A stretch of DNA of 64,000 bases from Rhizobiales bacterium CCH10-E5 (GTDB lineage Bacteria; Pseudomonadota; Alphaproteobacteria; Rhizobiales; Beijerinckiaceae): positions 1 through 64,000 of the forward strand of contig LSIG01000075.1 in the NCBI GenBank assembly GCA_001556125.1, given 5' to 3'. Below are positions 1 to 8,288 of the stretch, piece by piece. A model generated the notes under the pieces. That model worked only from the letters and a program-made list of their open reading frames with translations. It was not told where the DNA came from and did not search any database. The translations under genes and the position numbers were made by a program. The first letter of the stretch is position 1. Each line of letters begins with the position of its first letter.

Positions 1-1643
1 GTGGCGGGCGCCGTGGCCGCGGGGCGCGGTCCGCCACCGACGATGACCGCCTGGCCCTCGCTCAGCTCTCCCGACAGCAGTTCGGTATAGGCGCCGTCGG
101 TCGGGCCGAGCATGACAGGGACGGCGCGCGGGCGGCCGTCCTCGCCGAGCACATAGACGCGGCCGGGCGTGCCCTGCTGCGGTGCGCCGCGTCCCTCCTG
201 CATCATGGCCTCGAACTTCGCCCGGCGCTCGGGGTCAAGCACGGCGGCGACCTTGGCGATCATGTCGGCCCGCGCCTTGCGGAAGACGGCGCGGCGCTCG
301 TCCTCGCTCATGCCGGCCATGGCCTCGCGGAAGCCGGCGCGACGCTCCTGCATGATCGCGGCGATGGCCTGCTTCTGTTCCGCTGTCGGCTGGAGTTCGG
401 TTTCGATGCGCTCGCGGAAGGCGGCGGCCTGGCCCGGCCGACCGCCTCGGGTGGAGGGGGCTGCCGCAACGGCCGCTCCGGTGGCAGGTGCCGACCCACC
501 AGCCGCTCCTGGCGGGCGGAAGCGCAGGGCGGCGTTCGCCACGCGCAGCACGTCGCGCCGGTCCTCGGTGACGACCTGGAGATTGGCGGTCATGCCGGGC
601 AGCAGTGCCATGTCCCGGTTTTCGACCCGGATCACGCCGGTATAGGTGACGACGTTCTGGATGGTCTGCGCGCCGAGGCGCACCATTTCGACGCGGCCCT
701 CGAAAGTGCGGTTGGGATAGGCGTTGACGGTGAAGGTCGTCGGCTGGCCCGGCTTCAGGCGGCCGACATCGGCCTCGTCGACATTGGCGTAGATGTCGAT
801 GGTGCGCAGGTCCTGCGCGATCTGGAACAGGGTGGGCGTCGAGAGCGAGGCGGCAACCGTCTGGCCGAGATCGACCTGGCGCTGTACGACGACGCCGTCC
901 ACGGGCGAGCGGATGTCGGTGCGCTCGAGGTCGATCAGGATGTCCTTGAGCTTGGCGTCACGCTGGGCGATCAGCGCCTCGCCGGACGCGACCTGGCCTT
1001 CCGCGAGCAAAATGTCGGCGTCGAGCCCGTTGAGCTCGGCCTTGGCCGAGGCGATCTGCGCTTCGCTCGACGCCAGAGTTGCGGTCTGCACCTCGAGCTG
1101 GGTGCGGGCGGTGTCGAGCGTCTGCTGCGAGCCGGCGCCGCGGCTGAACAACTCGCTCTGGCGCTCGAAAGTGCGCTTCGCATCGGCGAGCTGCGCCGCG
1201 ACGCGGTCACGCTGGGCTTCGAGGTCCTTGACGGTCGAATTGGCCTTGAGCCGCGTCGAGCGGGCGCGGTCGAGCTGGGCGCGCTTGACCAGAAGGTCGG
1301 CCTTTACCTGCATCAGGTCTGCCTGCGCGGCGTCGCGACGTGTCTTGATCTGGTCGCTGTTGAGGCGGGCGACGACCTGTCCGGCCTTCACCTGCGAATT
1401 GTAGTCGGCGAGGATCTCGACGATCTGGCCGGAGAGCTGCGAGCCGACCAGCACGGTCGTCATCGGCGTCAAGGTGCCCGTGGCGCGAACGGCGGCGGTG
1501 ATCTGGCCGCGGTCGACGGGAGCGGTGCGATAGGCCGCGTCAGCCGAGGAGCCGCCGGCCGGACGCCACGCCCAGTAGCCGCCGGCCGCGAGCACGGCCA
1601 CGACACCCGTTACGATCACCCACTTGCGCAAATTGGTCCCCAT
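1..1643 (-). CDS. Efflux transporter periplasmic adaptor (MacA/HlyD-like), 3' end cut by window edge
   Basis: Membrane fusion protein expected to bridge an inner-membrane transporter (MacB-type ABC or RND) and an outer-membrane channel. Translation from the ATG at 1643 gives 547 residues before the window edge. An N-terminal membrane anchor lies at about residues 8-26, the first lipoyl half at 45-95, a long helical hairpin at 100-230, the second lipoyl half at 240-275 and a beta-barrel at 280-365. After the usual N-A-A-L-R-F-R-P segment (370-377) comes an Ala/Gly/Pro-rich linker, then a charged helical block (405-485) with LTXXQ-like repeats resembling Spy/CpxP, and only then the expected final strand (495-535). 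The transporter gene would lie beyond the left edge. The adaptor family is secure; the substrate is unknown. Confidence 0.88.
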   Translation of the reverse strand, partial: MGTNLRKWVIVTGVVAVLAAGGYWAWRPAGGSSADAAYRTAPVDRGQITAAVRATGTLTPMTTVLVGSQLSGQIVEILADYNSQVKAGQVVARLNSDQIKTRRDAAQADLMQVKADLLVKRAQLDRARSTRLKANSTVKDLEAQRDRVAAQLADAKRTFERQSELFSRGAGSQQTLDTARTQLEVQTATLASSEAQIASAKAELNGLDADILLAEGQVASGEALIAQRDAKLKDILIDLERTDIRSPVDGVVVQRQVDLGQTVAASLSTPTLFQIAQDLRTIDIYANVDEADVGRLKPGQPTTFTVNAYPNRTFEGRVEMVRLGAQTIQNVVTYTGVIRVENRDMALLPGMTANLQVVTEDRRDVLRVANAALRFRPPGAAGGSAPATGAAVAAAPSTRGGRPGQAAAFRERIETELQPTAEQKQAIAAIMQERRAGFREAMAGMSEDERRAVFRKARADMIAKVAAVLDPERRAKFEAMMQEGRGAPQQGTPGRVYVLGEDGRPRAVPVMLGPTDGAYTELLSGELSEGQAVIVGGGPRPAATAPA

Positions 1644-1775
1644 CGTCGCGTCGGCAGGGCCGACGTCTTTTCAGCCGCCGCACCATGCCAGTATCCCGGT
1701 TCGGCGGCGAGTTAACTTACCGCAATGTTGAGGAGAGGTCGGTTTCCGGTTGTTTCGGCGTCAGCAGGCGACGGG

Positions 1776-2567
1776 TCACGCTGTCCGCGAACCCTGCGTC
1801 GCGGCGATCAGATCCCGCAGGGTCGTGATCGTCGAGGCGTCGGCGACGCCGTCGACCTTGTCTTGGCGCCAGTGGCGTTGGAAGGCGGCGACCACCGCTT
1901 CCAGCTTCTCGTCATAGACGCCGTCGACGGCGACGCCGTAGCCGAACATGGCGAACATCGCCTGCAGCGCCTCGACCGGCTGGCCGGAGTCGCCGCGCGC
2001 GAAGAAGCGGCCGCTGCGGATCGGCGCGGGTTCGCTCCAGAGGCCGACACCGGCTTCGGCGAAGCGGTGCCAGGGGAATTTTTCGCCGGGGTCGATCTTG
2101 CGGCCCGGGGCGACATCGGAATGGGCGAGCACGCGCTCAGGCGGAATGGCCCAGCGCTCGCAGATGTCGCGGCAGAGGTTGAGCGTGGCTGCGATCTGCT
2201 CCTCCGGGAAATCGGGCAGGCCGCCGGGATGGCCGGGATTGGCGATCTCGATGCCGATCGAGCAGGAGTTGATGTCGCTCTCGCCGGCCCAGTGCGAGGC
2301 GCCGGCATGCCAGGCGCGGCGCGCTTCCGGCACGAGCTGGAGGGTGTGGCCGTTCTCGAAGACGAAATAGTGCGAGGAGACTTGCGAGACCGGGTTGCAG
2401 AGCCATTGCAGGGCTTCGCCGGCAACTGGCATGCCGGTGTAGTGCAGGATCAGCATGTCCGGCCGGCGCGACGCGCCCTCCGTCGCGCCGTCTTTGCGTT
2501 CGCCATGGTTGGGCGAGGGGAAGATCTTGGCCGCGAAGCGGCTGTCGGGGGTGGCCTCTTGGCTCAT
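1776..2567 (-). CDS. N-acetylmuramoyl-L-alanine amidase with peptidoglycan-binding domain (AmpD/AmiD-like)
   Basis: Zinc amidase of the Amidase_2 (PGRP/AmpD) fold, cleaving the bond between N-acetylmuramic acid and the stem peptide. The 263 residues show H42 in a LILHYTG strand, E107 in GIEIAN, and H149 with D159 in the HSDVAPGRKIDP motif, which together match the AmpD zinc site. Residues about 185-255 form a PG_binding_1-like repeat (GDSGQPVEALQ...DGVYD). No clear signal peptide is visible, so it may act on recycled anhydro-muropeptides in the cytoplasm, as AmpD does. It lies 10 bases downstream of the TerB/J-domain gene on the same strand, so the two are probably co-transcribed. AmpD and AmiD roles cannot be separated from sequence alone. 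Confidence 0.9.
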   Translation of the reverse strand: MSQEATPDSRFAAKIFPSPNHGERKDGATEGASRRPDMLILHYTGMPVAGEALQWLCNPVSQVSSHYFVFENGHTLQLVPEARRAWHAGASHWAGESDINSCSIGIEIANPGHPGGLPDFPEEQIAATLNLCRDICERWAIPPERVLAHSDVAPGRKIDPGEKFPWHRFAEAGVGLWSEPAPIRSGRFFARGDSGQPVEALQAMFAMFGYGVAVDGVYDEKLEAVVAAFQRHWRQDKVDGVADASTITTLRDLIAATQGSRTA

Positions 2568-2577
2568 GCGCTGAGGC

Positions 2578-3327
2578 TCAGGCCGGCTCGATGCTCAGCC
2601 GCGCCCGCAGCCCGCGCTCGCGCTCGATCCGGTCCCAGGCGGCGTTGATCGCGGCGAGGCGGCGGGTGGCGATGGCGACCGCCTCCTCGGGCAGGCCGCG
2701 GGCGATCTCGCGGTCCGGGTGGTTTTCCGCCACGAGCTGGCGGTAATGCCGCTTGAGCTCGTCGTCGCCCATCTCGCGCGAGGCGCCCAGCACGAGATAG
2801 GGATCGTCGGCGCGCCGCACATGACGAGCCTCGATGCGGGCGAAACCGGCCTCGTCGATGCCGAAGATCGTCGCGACCTCGCGCAGATAGGCGTGCTCGT
2901 CCTGGTGGATCGCGCCATCGGCGGCCGCGATCAGGAAGAGCCCGTCCAGCACGTCCTCGAGCAGCGCCGGCTCGTCGCGGAAGCTCTCGGCGATCTGCCC
3001 GGCATAGGCTTCGAAACCGGCGCTGGTCTGCTTGGCGAGGTCGAACAGCATCTCGATGCGCGCCTGCTGCTCGGGCGGGACGGTGACGATGCGCCGGAAG
3101 GCGGCGACCTCGTCGCGGGTGACGACGCCGTCGGAACGGGCCATCTTGGCGGCGAGTGCGACGAGGCCGGTGGTGAAGACCAGTTCGCGGGGCGCCGCGC
3201 CGAAGGGGGCACCCTCGCGGTCGACCAGCATGTGACCGGCGAGCGCCCCGAGCAGGGCGCCTAGCGGGCCGCCGAGCACGAGGCCGAGGCCGCCGCCGCC
3301 CAGCAGACCCCAGAAAGACGAAACCAT
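2578..3327 (-). CDS. TerB/DjlA-like protein with C-terminal J domain
   Basis: 249-residue co-chaperone-like protein. Residues 5-32 form a Gly-rich hydrophobic hairpin (repeated GGPLGALLGALAG-type segment) that may insert in the membrane. Residues about 45-165 are an acidic alpha-helical TerB-like domain with two D-G-(V/A)-(V/I) turns. Residues 175-236 are a J domain carrying the diagnostic HPD at 203-205, which stimulates DnaK ATPase. This architecture matches the DjlA/TerB family of membrane-linked DnaJ proteins. The gene shares an operon with the following amidase. The client protein is not predictable. The ATG at 3327 is the first in frame. Confidence 0.85.
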   Translation of the reverse strand: MVSSFWGLLGGGGLGLVLGGPLGALLGALAGHMLVDREGAPFGAAPRELVFTTGLVALAAKMARSDGVVTRDEVAAFRRIVTVPPEQQARIEMLFDLAKQTSAGFEAYAGQIAESFRDEPALLEDVLDGLFLIAAADGAIHQDEHAYLREVATIFGIDEAGFARIEARHVRRADDPYLVLGASREMGDDELKRHYRQLVAENHPDREIARGLPEEAVAIATRRLAAINAAWDRIERERGLRARLSIEPA

Positions 3328-3680
3328 GGTTCAGGCGACTCCGGGCGCTGTGGTGACGGCGCGACCATAACCAGAACGCAGCTGCGCCGACAGCCCCGGC
3401 ATGAGGCCGACTCGCCGCGTTATTCGGTCGCAAACCTCAATTGTGGCGGAAATAGGGCACAAAGTGCCGGGCGGGCGCCAATACACAGCCGGCTCGGGAC
3501 CGCGAAGTGTCGGGGACGCATTTTTACATGATCAATACTTTCCAGTAAGAATACGTAGATCGGTCGGATCAAGATGTAAATCGAGCGATTTGGCGAATCG
3601 CGGGACAGATTCTCGTCACATTTACTGATCACTGGACTGCGCCTTCCAGCCAATAGGCGGTAGCAAAGGTTCAGTCGATC
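3328..3680. other. Intergenic region, comparatively AT-rich
   Basis: This 353-base gap lies between the divergently oriented J-domain gene and the lytic transglycosylase gene and must hold both promoters. Bases 3521-3625 are clearly richer in A/T than the rest of the window. I see no convincing small ORF with a ribosome binding site and no strong dyad. No specific promoter could be assigned with confidence. Confidence 0.5.
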
Positions 3681-4301
3681 ATGCGGTATACCTCCAGCGG
3701 CGCTCTCGCCGTCGTCGCGATTTGCCTCGCATCGCTCCAGCCGGCCCAGGCCCAGGTCAATGACGAGACGGACGCCCGGGCGTTCATCGTTCGCGAGGCC
3801 GAGATCCAGCGGGAGAAAGCGGCCGCAGCGGCGGGCGAAGCCAAGCCGGAGGAAGCAGCCGCGCCCGCCGCATCGAGCGATGGGAAGAAGGCGAAGGCGG
3901 AGCGGACCGCTCTGTCGGCTCCTGCCGGATCGGAGGGGCTCAAGGCACTGGTCGCGCGCCATGCGGCCGCCAATGGCGTGCCCTTCTCGCTGGCTGATGC
4001 CGTGGTGCGGATCGAGAGCCGCTACAATCCCCGTGCCGCCAATGCGGGCAATTACGGGCTGATGCAGATCCGCCACCAGACTGCGCGCGGCATGGGCTAT
4101 ACGGGAGGCGCCGGCGGTTTGCTGGATCCCGAGACCAACGCCCGCTACGCGATGAAATACCTCGCGATGGCCTATCGGGCGGCTGGCGGCGACACCTGCC
4201 GCACCATCATGAAGTATCAGAGCGGCCACATGGCCGAGCGCATGAGCGGGGCGAACCGCACCTACTGCGCCAAGGTCCGCACCATCACGGCCCGCAACTG
4301 A
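3681..4301 (+). CDS. Periplasmic lytic transglycosylase (SLT domain)
   Basis: 206-residue exported muramidase-like enzyme that cleaves the glycan strand with formation of 1,6-anhydro-muramic acid. A signal peptide ends near PAQA (residues 21-24). Residues 40-80 are a low-complexity Ala/Glu/Lys linker. The SLT domain starts near residue 88, with the catalytic glutamate E112 in RIESRYNP and the family motif GLMQI at 126-130. It is shorter than Slt70 and MltC and resembles the single-domain transglycosylases common in Rhizobiales. The next gene on the strand is rnpB, whose promoter begins 15 bases after this stop codon. Confidence 0.9.
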   Translation: MRYTSSGALAVVAICLASLQPAQAQVNDETDARAFIVREAEIQREKAAAAAGEAKPEEAAAPAASSDGKKAKAERTALSAPAGSEGLKALVARHAAANGVPFSLADAVVRIESRYNPRAANAGNYGLMQIRHQTARGMGYTGGAGGLLDPETNARYAMKYLAMAYRAAGGDTCRTIMKYQSGHMAERMSGANRTYCAKVRTITARN

Positions 4302-4315
4302 AGGCGTCGTGGCGG

Positions 4316-4344
4316 TTGACGCAGCCGCCGGGAGCGCGCACTAG
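4316..4344 (+). promoter_or_regulatory. rnpB promoter
   Basis: TTGACG (4316-4321) is followed by a 17-base spacer and CACTAG (4339-4344). Initiation 7-8 bases later falls exactly at the base of the RNase P P1 stem at 4352, which makes this a well-supported sigma70-type promoter. Confidence 0.7.
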
Positions 4345-4351
4345 CCCTCCC

Positions 4352-4766
4352 GCCAGTCGGCCGGACGGCCGCTCTCGCTGGAACGCAGGTTCCCGCGGGG
4401 GAGGAAAGTCCGGGCTCCACGGAAAAACGGTGCCGGATAACGTCCGGCGGGGGCGACCCCAGGGATAGCGCCACAGAGATCGAACCGCCTCGCAGGGAAG
4501 CCTCGGCCTCCACGCGCGGTAAGGGTGAAAAGGTGCGGTAAGAGCGCACCGCGGACCCGGCAACGGGGACGGCATGGCAAGCCCCACCGGGAGCAAAACC
4601 GAATAGGGACGATGCTGTCCGCGCGAGCGGAGAGGGGCCTTTTCCGGGCCCTGTCGTCCGGGTTGGTTGCTCGAGGCGCGCAGCAATGCGCGTCCCAGAG
4701 GAATGGCCGTCGCGCCGGGAGAGCGATCTTCCGGCCATCCAGAACCCGGCTTACAGGCCGACTGGC
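4352..4766 (+). ncRNA. rnpB: RNase P RNA (M1 RNA), bacterial class A
   Basis: Catalytic RNA that removes 5' leaders from tRNA precursors together with RnpA. Hallmarks seen directly are the near-universal block GGAGGAAAGTCCGGGCTCC (from about 4399), a GTAAGGGTGAAA-type segment near 4520 followed by GGTGCGGTAAGAGCGCACCG, the A-rich AGCAAAACCGAATAGGG segment, and the closing AGAACCCGGCTTA before the terminal stem. The P1 helix is GCCAGTCGGCC (4352-4362) pairing with GGCCGACTGGC (4756-4766), which sets both ends. Length is about 415 bases, within the normal range. No clear poly-T terminator follows. Any ORF read through this interval is spurious. Confidence 0.97.
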
Positions 4767-4808
4767 ACCTCGACCGTCGGATATTCTACTCCGGCGGGCA
4801 TCTGACGC

Positions 4809-4869
4809 GGCTTTCTGCGCTTCCGGTGCTCACGGACCAATGTCCGCTCCGCTCCGGTTCTCGAAAGCC
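4809..4869. repeat. Interspersed hairpin repeat, copy 1
   Basis: A core at 4816-4862 (TGCGCTTCCGGTGCTCACGG to CGGTTCTCG, in two parts) is shared with a second copy near 42706. Inside the core, GGAC and GTCC pair across a short loop. Outside it, GGCTTTC (4809-4815) pairs with GAAAGCC (4863-4869). The arms differ from those of copy 2 but remain complementary. It sits between rnpB and ohr and may also serve as a transcript end. Confidence 0.7.
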
Positions 4870-4946
4870 ACGCCAGCTGCCTCGCCGGAGCGAATCTCCG
4901 ATCGGTCTCGGGCATCCAGAGGCCTTGAAAGCAGGCCGCGTCGCCG

Positions 4947-5369
4947 TCAGGCCACCTTCAGCTCAACGTCGATATTGCCCTTGGTCGCATGCGAATAGGG
5001 GCACACGATGTGGGCCTTCTGCACGAGGTCCTCGACCACAGCCTTGTCGACGCCCGGAACCGAGATGGTGAGCGTTACGGCCAGGCCGAAGCCGGCGCCG
5101 TCATCGCGCGGGCCGATGCCAACATCGGCGCTGACCTTCGCATCCTCGGGGATCTTCACCTTCTCCTTGCCGGCGACGAATTTCAGCGCGCCGAGGAAGC
5201 AGGCCGAATAGCCCATCGAGAAGAGCTGCTCGGGATTGGTGCCTTCGCCGCCGCCGCCGCCGAGCTCCTTCGGCGTGTTGAGGACGACGCTGACATTGCC
5301 GCTGTCGGTCGCGGCCTTGCCTTCGCGGCCGCCGGTGGCCGAACCGTGAGCGGTGTAAAGAACCTTCAT
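4947..5369 (-). CDS. ohr: Organic hydroperoxide resistance protein (Ohr/OsmC family)
   Basis: Thiol peroxidase that reduces organic and fatty-acid hydroperoxides using lipoyl partners. The 140 residues carry the two reactive cysteines of the family, C57 in YSACFLG and C123 in IVCPYSHAT, plus the Ohr-type N-terminus (VLYTAHGSATGGREG). Those features separate Ohr from OsmC proper. The gene is divergent from ohrR, with an OhrR operator lying between the -35 and -10 elements of its promoter, so it should be induced by organic peroxides. The ATG at 5369 is preceded by GGAG at good spacing. Length matches the family. Confidence 0.96.
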   Translation of the reverse strand: MKVLYTAHGSATGGREGKAATDSGNVSVVLNTPKELGGGGGEGTNPEQLFSMGYSACFLGALKFVAGKEKVKIPEDAKVSADVGIGPRDDGAGFGLAVTLTISVPGVDKAVVEDLVQKAHIVCPYSHATKGNIDVELKVA

Positions 5370-5436
5370 GGCGAACTCCTTCGCTGCTGGGCCGCGCGGG
5401 CATTCCCGTTTGCGACCAGATGATCTTGCAGGTTCG

Positions 5437-5465
5437 ATTTATATCGTGCACAATTTAATTGTCAA
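5437..5465 (-). promoter_or_regulatory. ohr promoter with embedded OhrR operator
   Basis: Reading the minus strand, TTGACA (5465-5460) is followed by a 16-base spacer and TATAAA. The perfect dyad ACAATT-T-AATTGT at 5450-5462 covers the spacer and part of the -35 box. It matches the known OhrR operator core (ACAATT/AATTGT), so OhrR binding would block RNA polymerase. Confidence 0.85.
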
Positions 5466-5571
5466 CGATCCGAACATCGCGGTTCACGCCGAGTTGATTG
5501 GGGCGTCCAATGCTGGTTCATCGCCGCGGCGAGGGGCCGGATCGGGTGAGGCGGCGGATAGGGAAGCGGTC

Positions 5572-6033
5572 ATGTCGAAAAAAGTTCCCGGGCGGGCGAG
5601 CCCCAGGCTGGAAGAGCAGCTCTGCTTCGCCGTCTATCGGGCCGGCCAGGCCTTCACCCGGATGTATCGGTCCGTGCTCGCGGAAACCGGGCTCACCTAT
5701 CCGCAATATCTGGTCATGCTCGTGCTGTGGGAGGGCGACGGGCTGACGGTGAAGGCGCTGGGCGAGCGGCTGTCGCTCGATTCCGGCACGCTGACGCCCC
5801 TGCTCAAGCGGCTCGAAGCAGCCGGTCTGATCCGACGCGAGCGCAGCCGCAGCGACGAGCGCCAGGTCCTGCTCCACCTGACCGAGGCGGGGGAGCGGCT
5901 GCGGGAAAAGGGGGCCTGCGTGCCGGATGCGATGGGTCGGGCCATCGGTGCGGCCCTTCCGCCGGACGGGCGGCTGCTCTCAGACCTGGCAGCGCTGCGC
6001 GAAGCCTTGCTGGCCGCAAGCGATCCGGACTGA
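5572..6033 (+). CDS. ohrR: MarR-family organic hydroperoxide sensor/repressor OhrR
   Basis: 153-residue winged-helix repressor of ohr. The sensing cysteine C18 lies in the diagnostic [10 protein letters not shown] motif, and a second cysteine at 116 suggests the 2-Cys class in which oxidation forms a disulfide and releases DNA. The wing region [10 protein letters not shown] is typical of MarR proteins. I chose the ATG at 5572, which aligns the conserved N-terminus. An open frame runs further upstream into the operator region, but that would be unusually long for the family. Divergent from ohr, with the shared operator at 5450-5462. Confidence 0.94.
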   Translation: MSKKVPGRASPRLEEQLCFAVYRAGQAFTRMYRSVLAETGLTYPQYLVMLVLWEGDGLTVKALGERLSLDSGTLTPLLKRLEAAGLIRRERSRSDERQVLLHLTEAGERLREKGACVPDAMGRAIGAALPPDGRLLSDLAALREALLAASDPD

Positions 6034-6373
6034 TCGCAGGATAATTTTTCGAAGTCATTTCCCCGCCCGCAGTGGCCGCGCCGGCCGCTGCGAACGAGGA
6101 ATCGCGCGTGGTTACGGATACTTAACCTTAACGGGCTGTGATGATCGCCAGCCCCCGCAGCGGCGCCTGCGCGGGCGCGATTCCGTTGACGCCCATACAG
6201 GCCCATGCTATCCCAAATCATCCCGTCGAAGCCGGCAGGCGGTCGTCAGATCAGGGTCCGTGTGCCGCGCGGAAACTGGTCGATTATGACGCCTTGCCTG
6301 CTTCGGCGGGGGGCTACCGCCCCGCAAGCTTCGCGGGCGAGCGGCCAGCCAGTGAGCAGGCCGGGAGGCGGCG
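6034..6373 (+). promoter_or_regulatory. dcw cluster leader: candidate promoter and TTAAC half-sites
   Basis: This 340-base gap before mraZ has no convincing gene. TTGACG (6186-6191), a 17-base spacer and TATCCC (6209-6214) form a plausible promoter, giving a leader of about 155 bases. Two TTAAC half-sites at 6122-6126 and 6128-6132 resemble CtrA half-sites but lack the TTAA-N7-TTAA spacing. I could not find the tandem TGGG-type MraZ boxes with confidence. Confidence 0.5.
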
Positions 6374-6847
6374 TTGACGGACCGCTTCGTCTCGAATTTC
6401 ACCAATCGGCTGGACGCCAAGGGTCGCGTCTCGATCCCGTCGAGCTTCCGGGCCGTGCTGGCCAAGGATGGCTACGAGGGGCTTTACGTTCATCCGGCGC
6501 TCGATCTCGCGGCCTTCGATGCCGGCGGTCACGCCCTGCGCAAGACGATCGACGACATTCTGGCGCGCTTCTCGCCCTTTTCGGAGGAGTGGGAGTCGCT
6601 GTCGACGGCGCTGAACGGCACCTCGGAGGTGCTGAAGGTCGATCCGGAGGGCCGCATCATGCTGAGCGAGGCGCTGCGCGCGCATACGGGGATCACGGAT
6701 GCGGTGACCTTCGTCGGGCATGGCCACAAATTCCAGATCTGGGAGCCGGCCCGGTTCCAGGCGCACCTCGATGCCGCCAAGGCGAAGCTGCGCGACGTCA
6801 AGCGCGCGCTGAGCGTGCCGCCGCCGAGCGGTGGGGCGGCTGGCTGA
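6374..6847 (+). CDS. mraZ: Transcriptional regulator MraZ
   Basis: 157-residue AbrB-like double-SpoVT fold protein, first gene of the division and cell wall cluster. MraZ binds repeats upstream of its own gene and represses the cluster. The two tandem domains are recognisable: [18 protein letters not shown] near residue 10 and [17 protein letters not shown] near residue 90. The start is a TTG at 6374 preceded by GGGAGG; no in-frame ATG gives the right N-terminus. The stop codon overlaps the rsmH start by one base, so the two are translationally coupled. Confidence 0.95.
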   Translation: MTDRFVSNFTNRLDAKGRVSIPSSFRAVLAKDGYEGLYVHPALDLAAFDAGGHALRKTIDDILARFSPFSEEWESLSTALNGTSEVLKVDPEGRIMLSEALRAHTGITDAVTFVGHGHKFQIWEPARFQAHLDAAKAKLRDVKRALSVPPPSGGAAG

Positions 6848-7905
6848 TGCCGGGGCGCATGCAGAGCCGGGCGGGCCAGACCGCGATCGAGTCGCAAGAG
6901 GGCGCGCCGCATATCCCCGTGCTGCTCGCCGAGGTGTTGAGCGCACTCGCGCCGAAGCCGGGCGGGCGCTATCTCGACGGCACCTTCGGCGCCGGTGGCT
7001 ATGCCCGCGCGATCCTCGAGGCCGCGCCGGATGCGAGCCTGCTGGCGCTCGACCGCGACCCGACCGCCATCACCGGCGGCGCGGCGCTCGTCTCCGAGAT
7101 GGCCGGCCGGCTGACGCTGGCACAGGCCCGTTTCAGCGAACTCGCCGAAGAGGCGCAGCGTTTCGACCGCGTCCCGCTCGACGGCATCGTGCTCGACATC
7201 GGCGTCTCCTCCATGCAGATCGATCAGGCGGAGCGAGGCTTCTCCTTCCGCTTCGACGGGCCGCTCGACATGCGCATGGGCCGCGAGGGCCGCAGCGCCG
7301 CCGACCTCGTCAACGAGGCGGAGGAGGGCGTTCTCGCCGACATTTTCTATCATTACGGCGAGGAGCGCCGGTCCCGCGCCGTCGCGCGTGCGATCATCGA
7401 GGCGCGGCGCAAGGCGCCGATCGAGACGACGAAGCAACTCGCCGATCTCGTGGCCGGCATCGTCTGGGCGGAGCCCGGCGGGCCGCATGGCGCGACGCGG
7501 GTGTTCCAGGCGCTGCGCATCGCGGTCAATGACGAGCTCGGCGAGCTCGTGCGTGCGCTGCATGCGGCGGAAGAGGTTCTGGCGCCGGGCGGACGTCTCG
7601 TGGTCGTCACCTTCCACTCGCTGGAAGATCGCATCGTCAAGCAGTTCCTGGCCGAGCGCTCCGGGCGCGCTCCGGCCGGCTCCCGCCACGCGCCGGTGGT
7701 GACGGCCGCTCAACCCACCTTCAGCCTCGTCAGCCGTGGGCCGGTGGCGCCGTCCGAGGCCGAGATGCGGCTCAATCCGCGGGCGCGTTCCGCCAAGCTG
7801 CGCGCCGCCGCCCGTAACGAGGCGCCGTCGCGCCCGGCCGACCCGGATCTCGTCGCGCTCGCCGGACTGCCCGAGCCGCAGCCCCGCCGGAGGCCCCGCG
7901 CATGA
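6847..7905 (+). CDS. rsmH: 16S rRNA (cytosine(1402)-N(4))-methyltransferase
   Basis: RsmH (MraW) methylates N4 of C1402 in the ribosomal P site using SAM. The 352 residues begin with the conserved HIPVLL segment (22-27) and the SAM-binding loop [11 protein letters not shown] (43-53). Further signatures are [11 protein letters not shown], the [15 protein letters not shown] stretch, and [15 protein letters not shown] near residue 260. The ATG at 6847 overlaps the mraZ stop, and the 3' end overlaps ftsL by 4 bases. The frame stays open far upstream of 6847, but only through the leader and mraZ, so the longer reading is rejected. Confidence 0.97.
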   Translation: MPGRMQSRAGQTAIESQEGAPHIPVLLAEVLSALAPKPGGRYLDGTFGAGGYARAILEAAPDASLLALDRDPTAITGGAALVSEMAGRLTLAQARFSELAEEAQRFDRVPLDGIVLDIGVSSMQIDQAERGFSFRFDGPLDMRMGREGRSAADLVNEAEEGVLADIFYHYGEERRSRAVARAIIEARRKAPIETTKQLADLVAGIVWAEPGGPHGATRVFQALRIAVNDELGELVRALHAAEEVLAPGGRLVVVTFHSLEDRIVKQFLAERSGRAPAGSRHAPVVTAAQPTFSLVSRGPVAPSEAEMRLNPRARSAKLRAAARNEAPSRPADPDLVALAGLPEPQPRRRPRA

Positions 7906-8288
7906 TCAAGCTGCTCCATCTCGTCGCCATCGGGGCGCTCGTCTCCTCGGCCTTCTACGCCTACACGATCAAATACGAGACGACGCTGGAGGCCGAGCAA
8001 CTCCAGAAGATCCGGATGAAGGCGCAGCGCGAGCGCGACGCCATCGCCGTGCTGAAGGCCGAGTGGCAGTTCCTGAACCGGCCGGACCGTCTGCAGGCGC
8101 TCGCCGACCGCCATCTCGATCTGCAGCCCTTTTCGGTGACGCAGGTGGTGCGCATGTCGGATGTCCCCAATCGCGGCCTGAAGGTCGATGCCATCGGCCG
8201 CAAGCTCGAGGATCTCGGCTTGGGCGTGCCGACGGAGACGCCGCGCGACCGCAAGCCGAGTGCGACCACGCCGGGAGGCCGTCCATGA
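7902..8288 (+). CDS. ftsL: Cell division protein FtsL
   Basis: 128-residue bitopic division protein. The cytoplasmic part is very short, one transmembrane helix lies at about 5-22, and a periplasmic leucine-zipper-like coiled coil spans about 30-65. The conserved R-P-D-R-L-Q-A-L-A pattern follows (E. coli FtsL and alphaproteobacterial homologs have a similar N-P-x-R-I/L element). It recruits and activates FtsW-FtsI together with FtsB and FtsQ. Sequence conservation is low, so the call relies on size, topology and position between rsmH and ftsI, with 4-base overlaps on both sides. Confidence 0.9.
   Translation: MIKLLHLVAIGALVSSAFYAYTIKYETTLEAEQLQKIRMKAQRERDAIAVLKAEWQFLNRPDRLQALADRHLDLQPFSVTQVVRMSDVPNRGLKVDAIGRKLEDLGLGVPTETPRDRKPSATTPGGRP

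Noticed and set aside
4262-5071. Several frames overlapping the RNase P RNA
   Set aside because: They run through highly structured rnpB and the repeat after it; the RNA explains the conservation.
5368-5571. N-terminal extension of OhrR by about 68 residues
   Set aside because: It would start inside the ohr promoter/operator region and has no similarity to MarR proteins; the ATG at 5572 gives the normal length.
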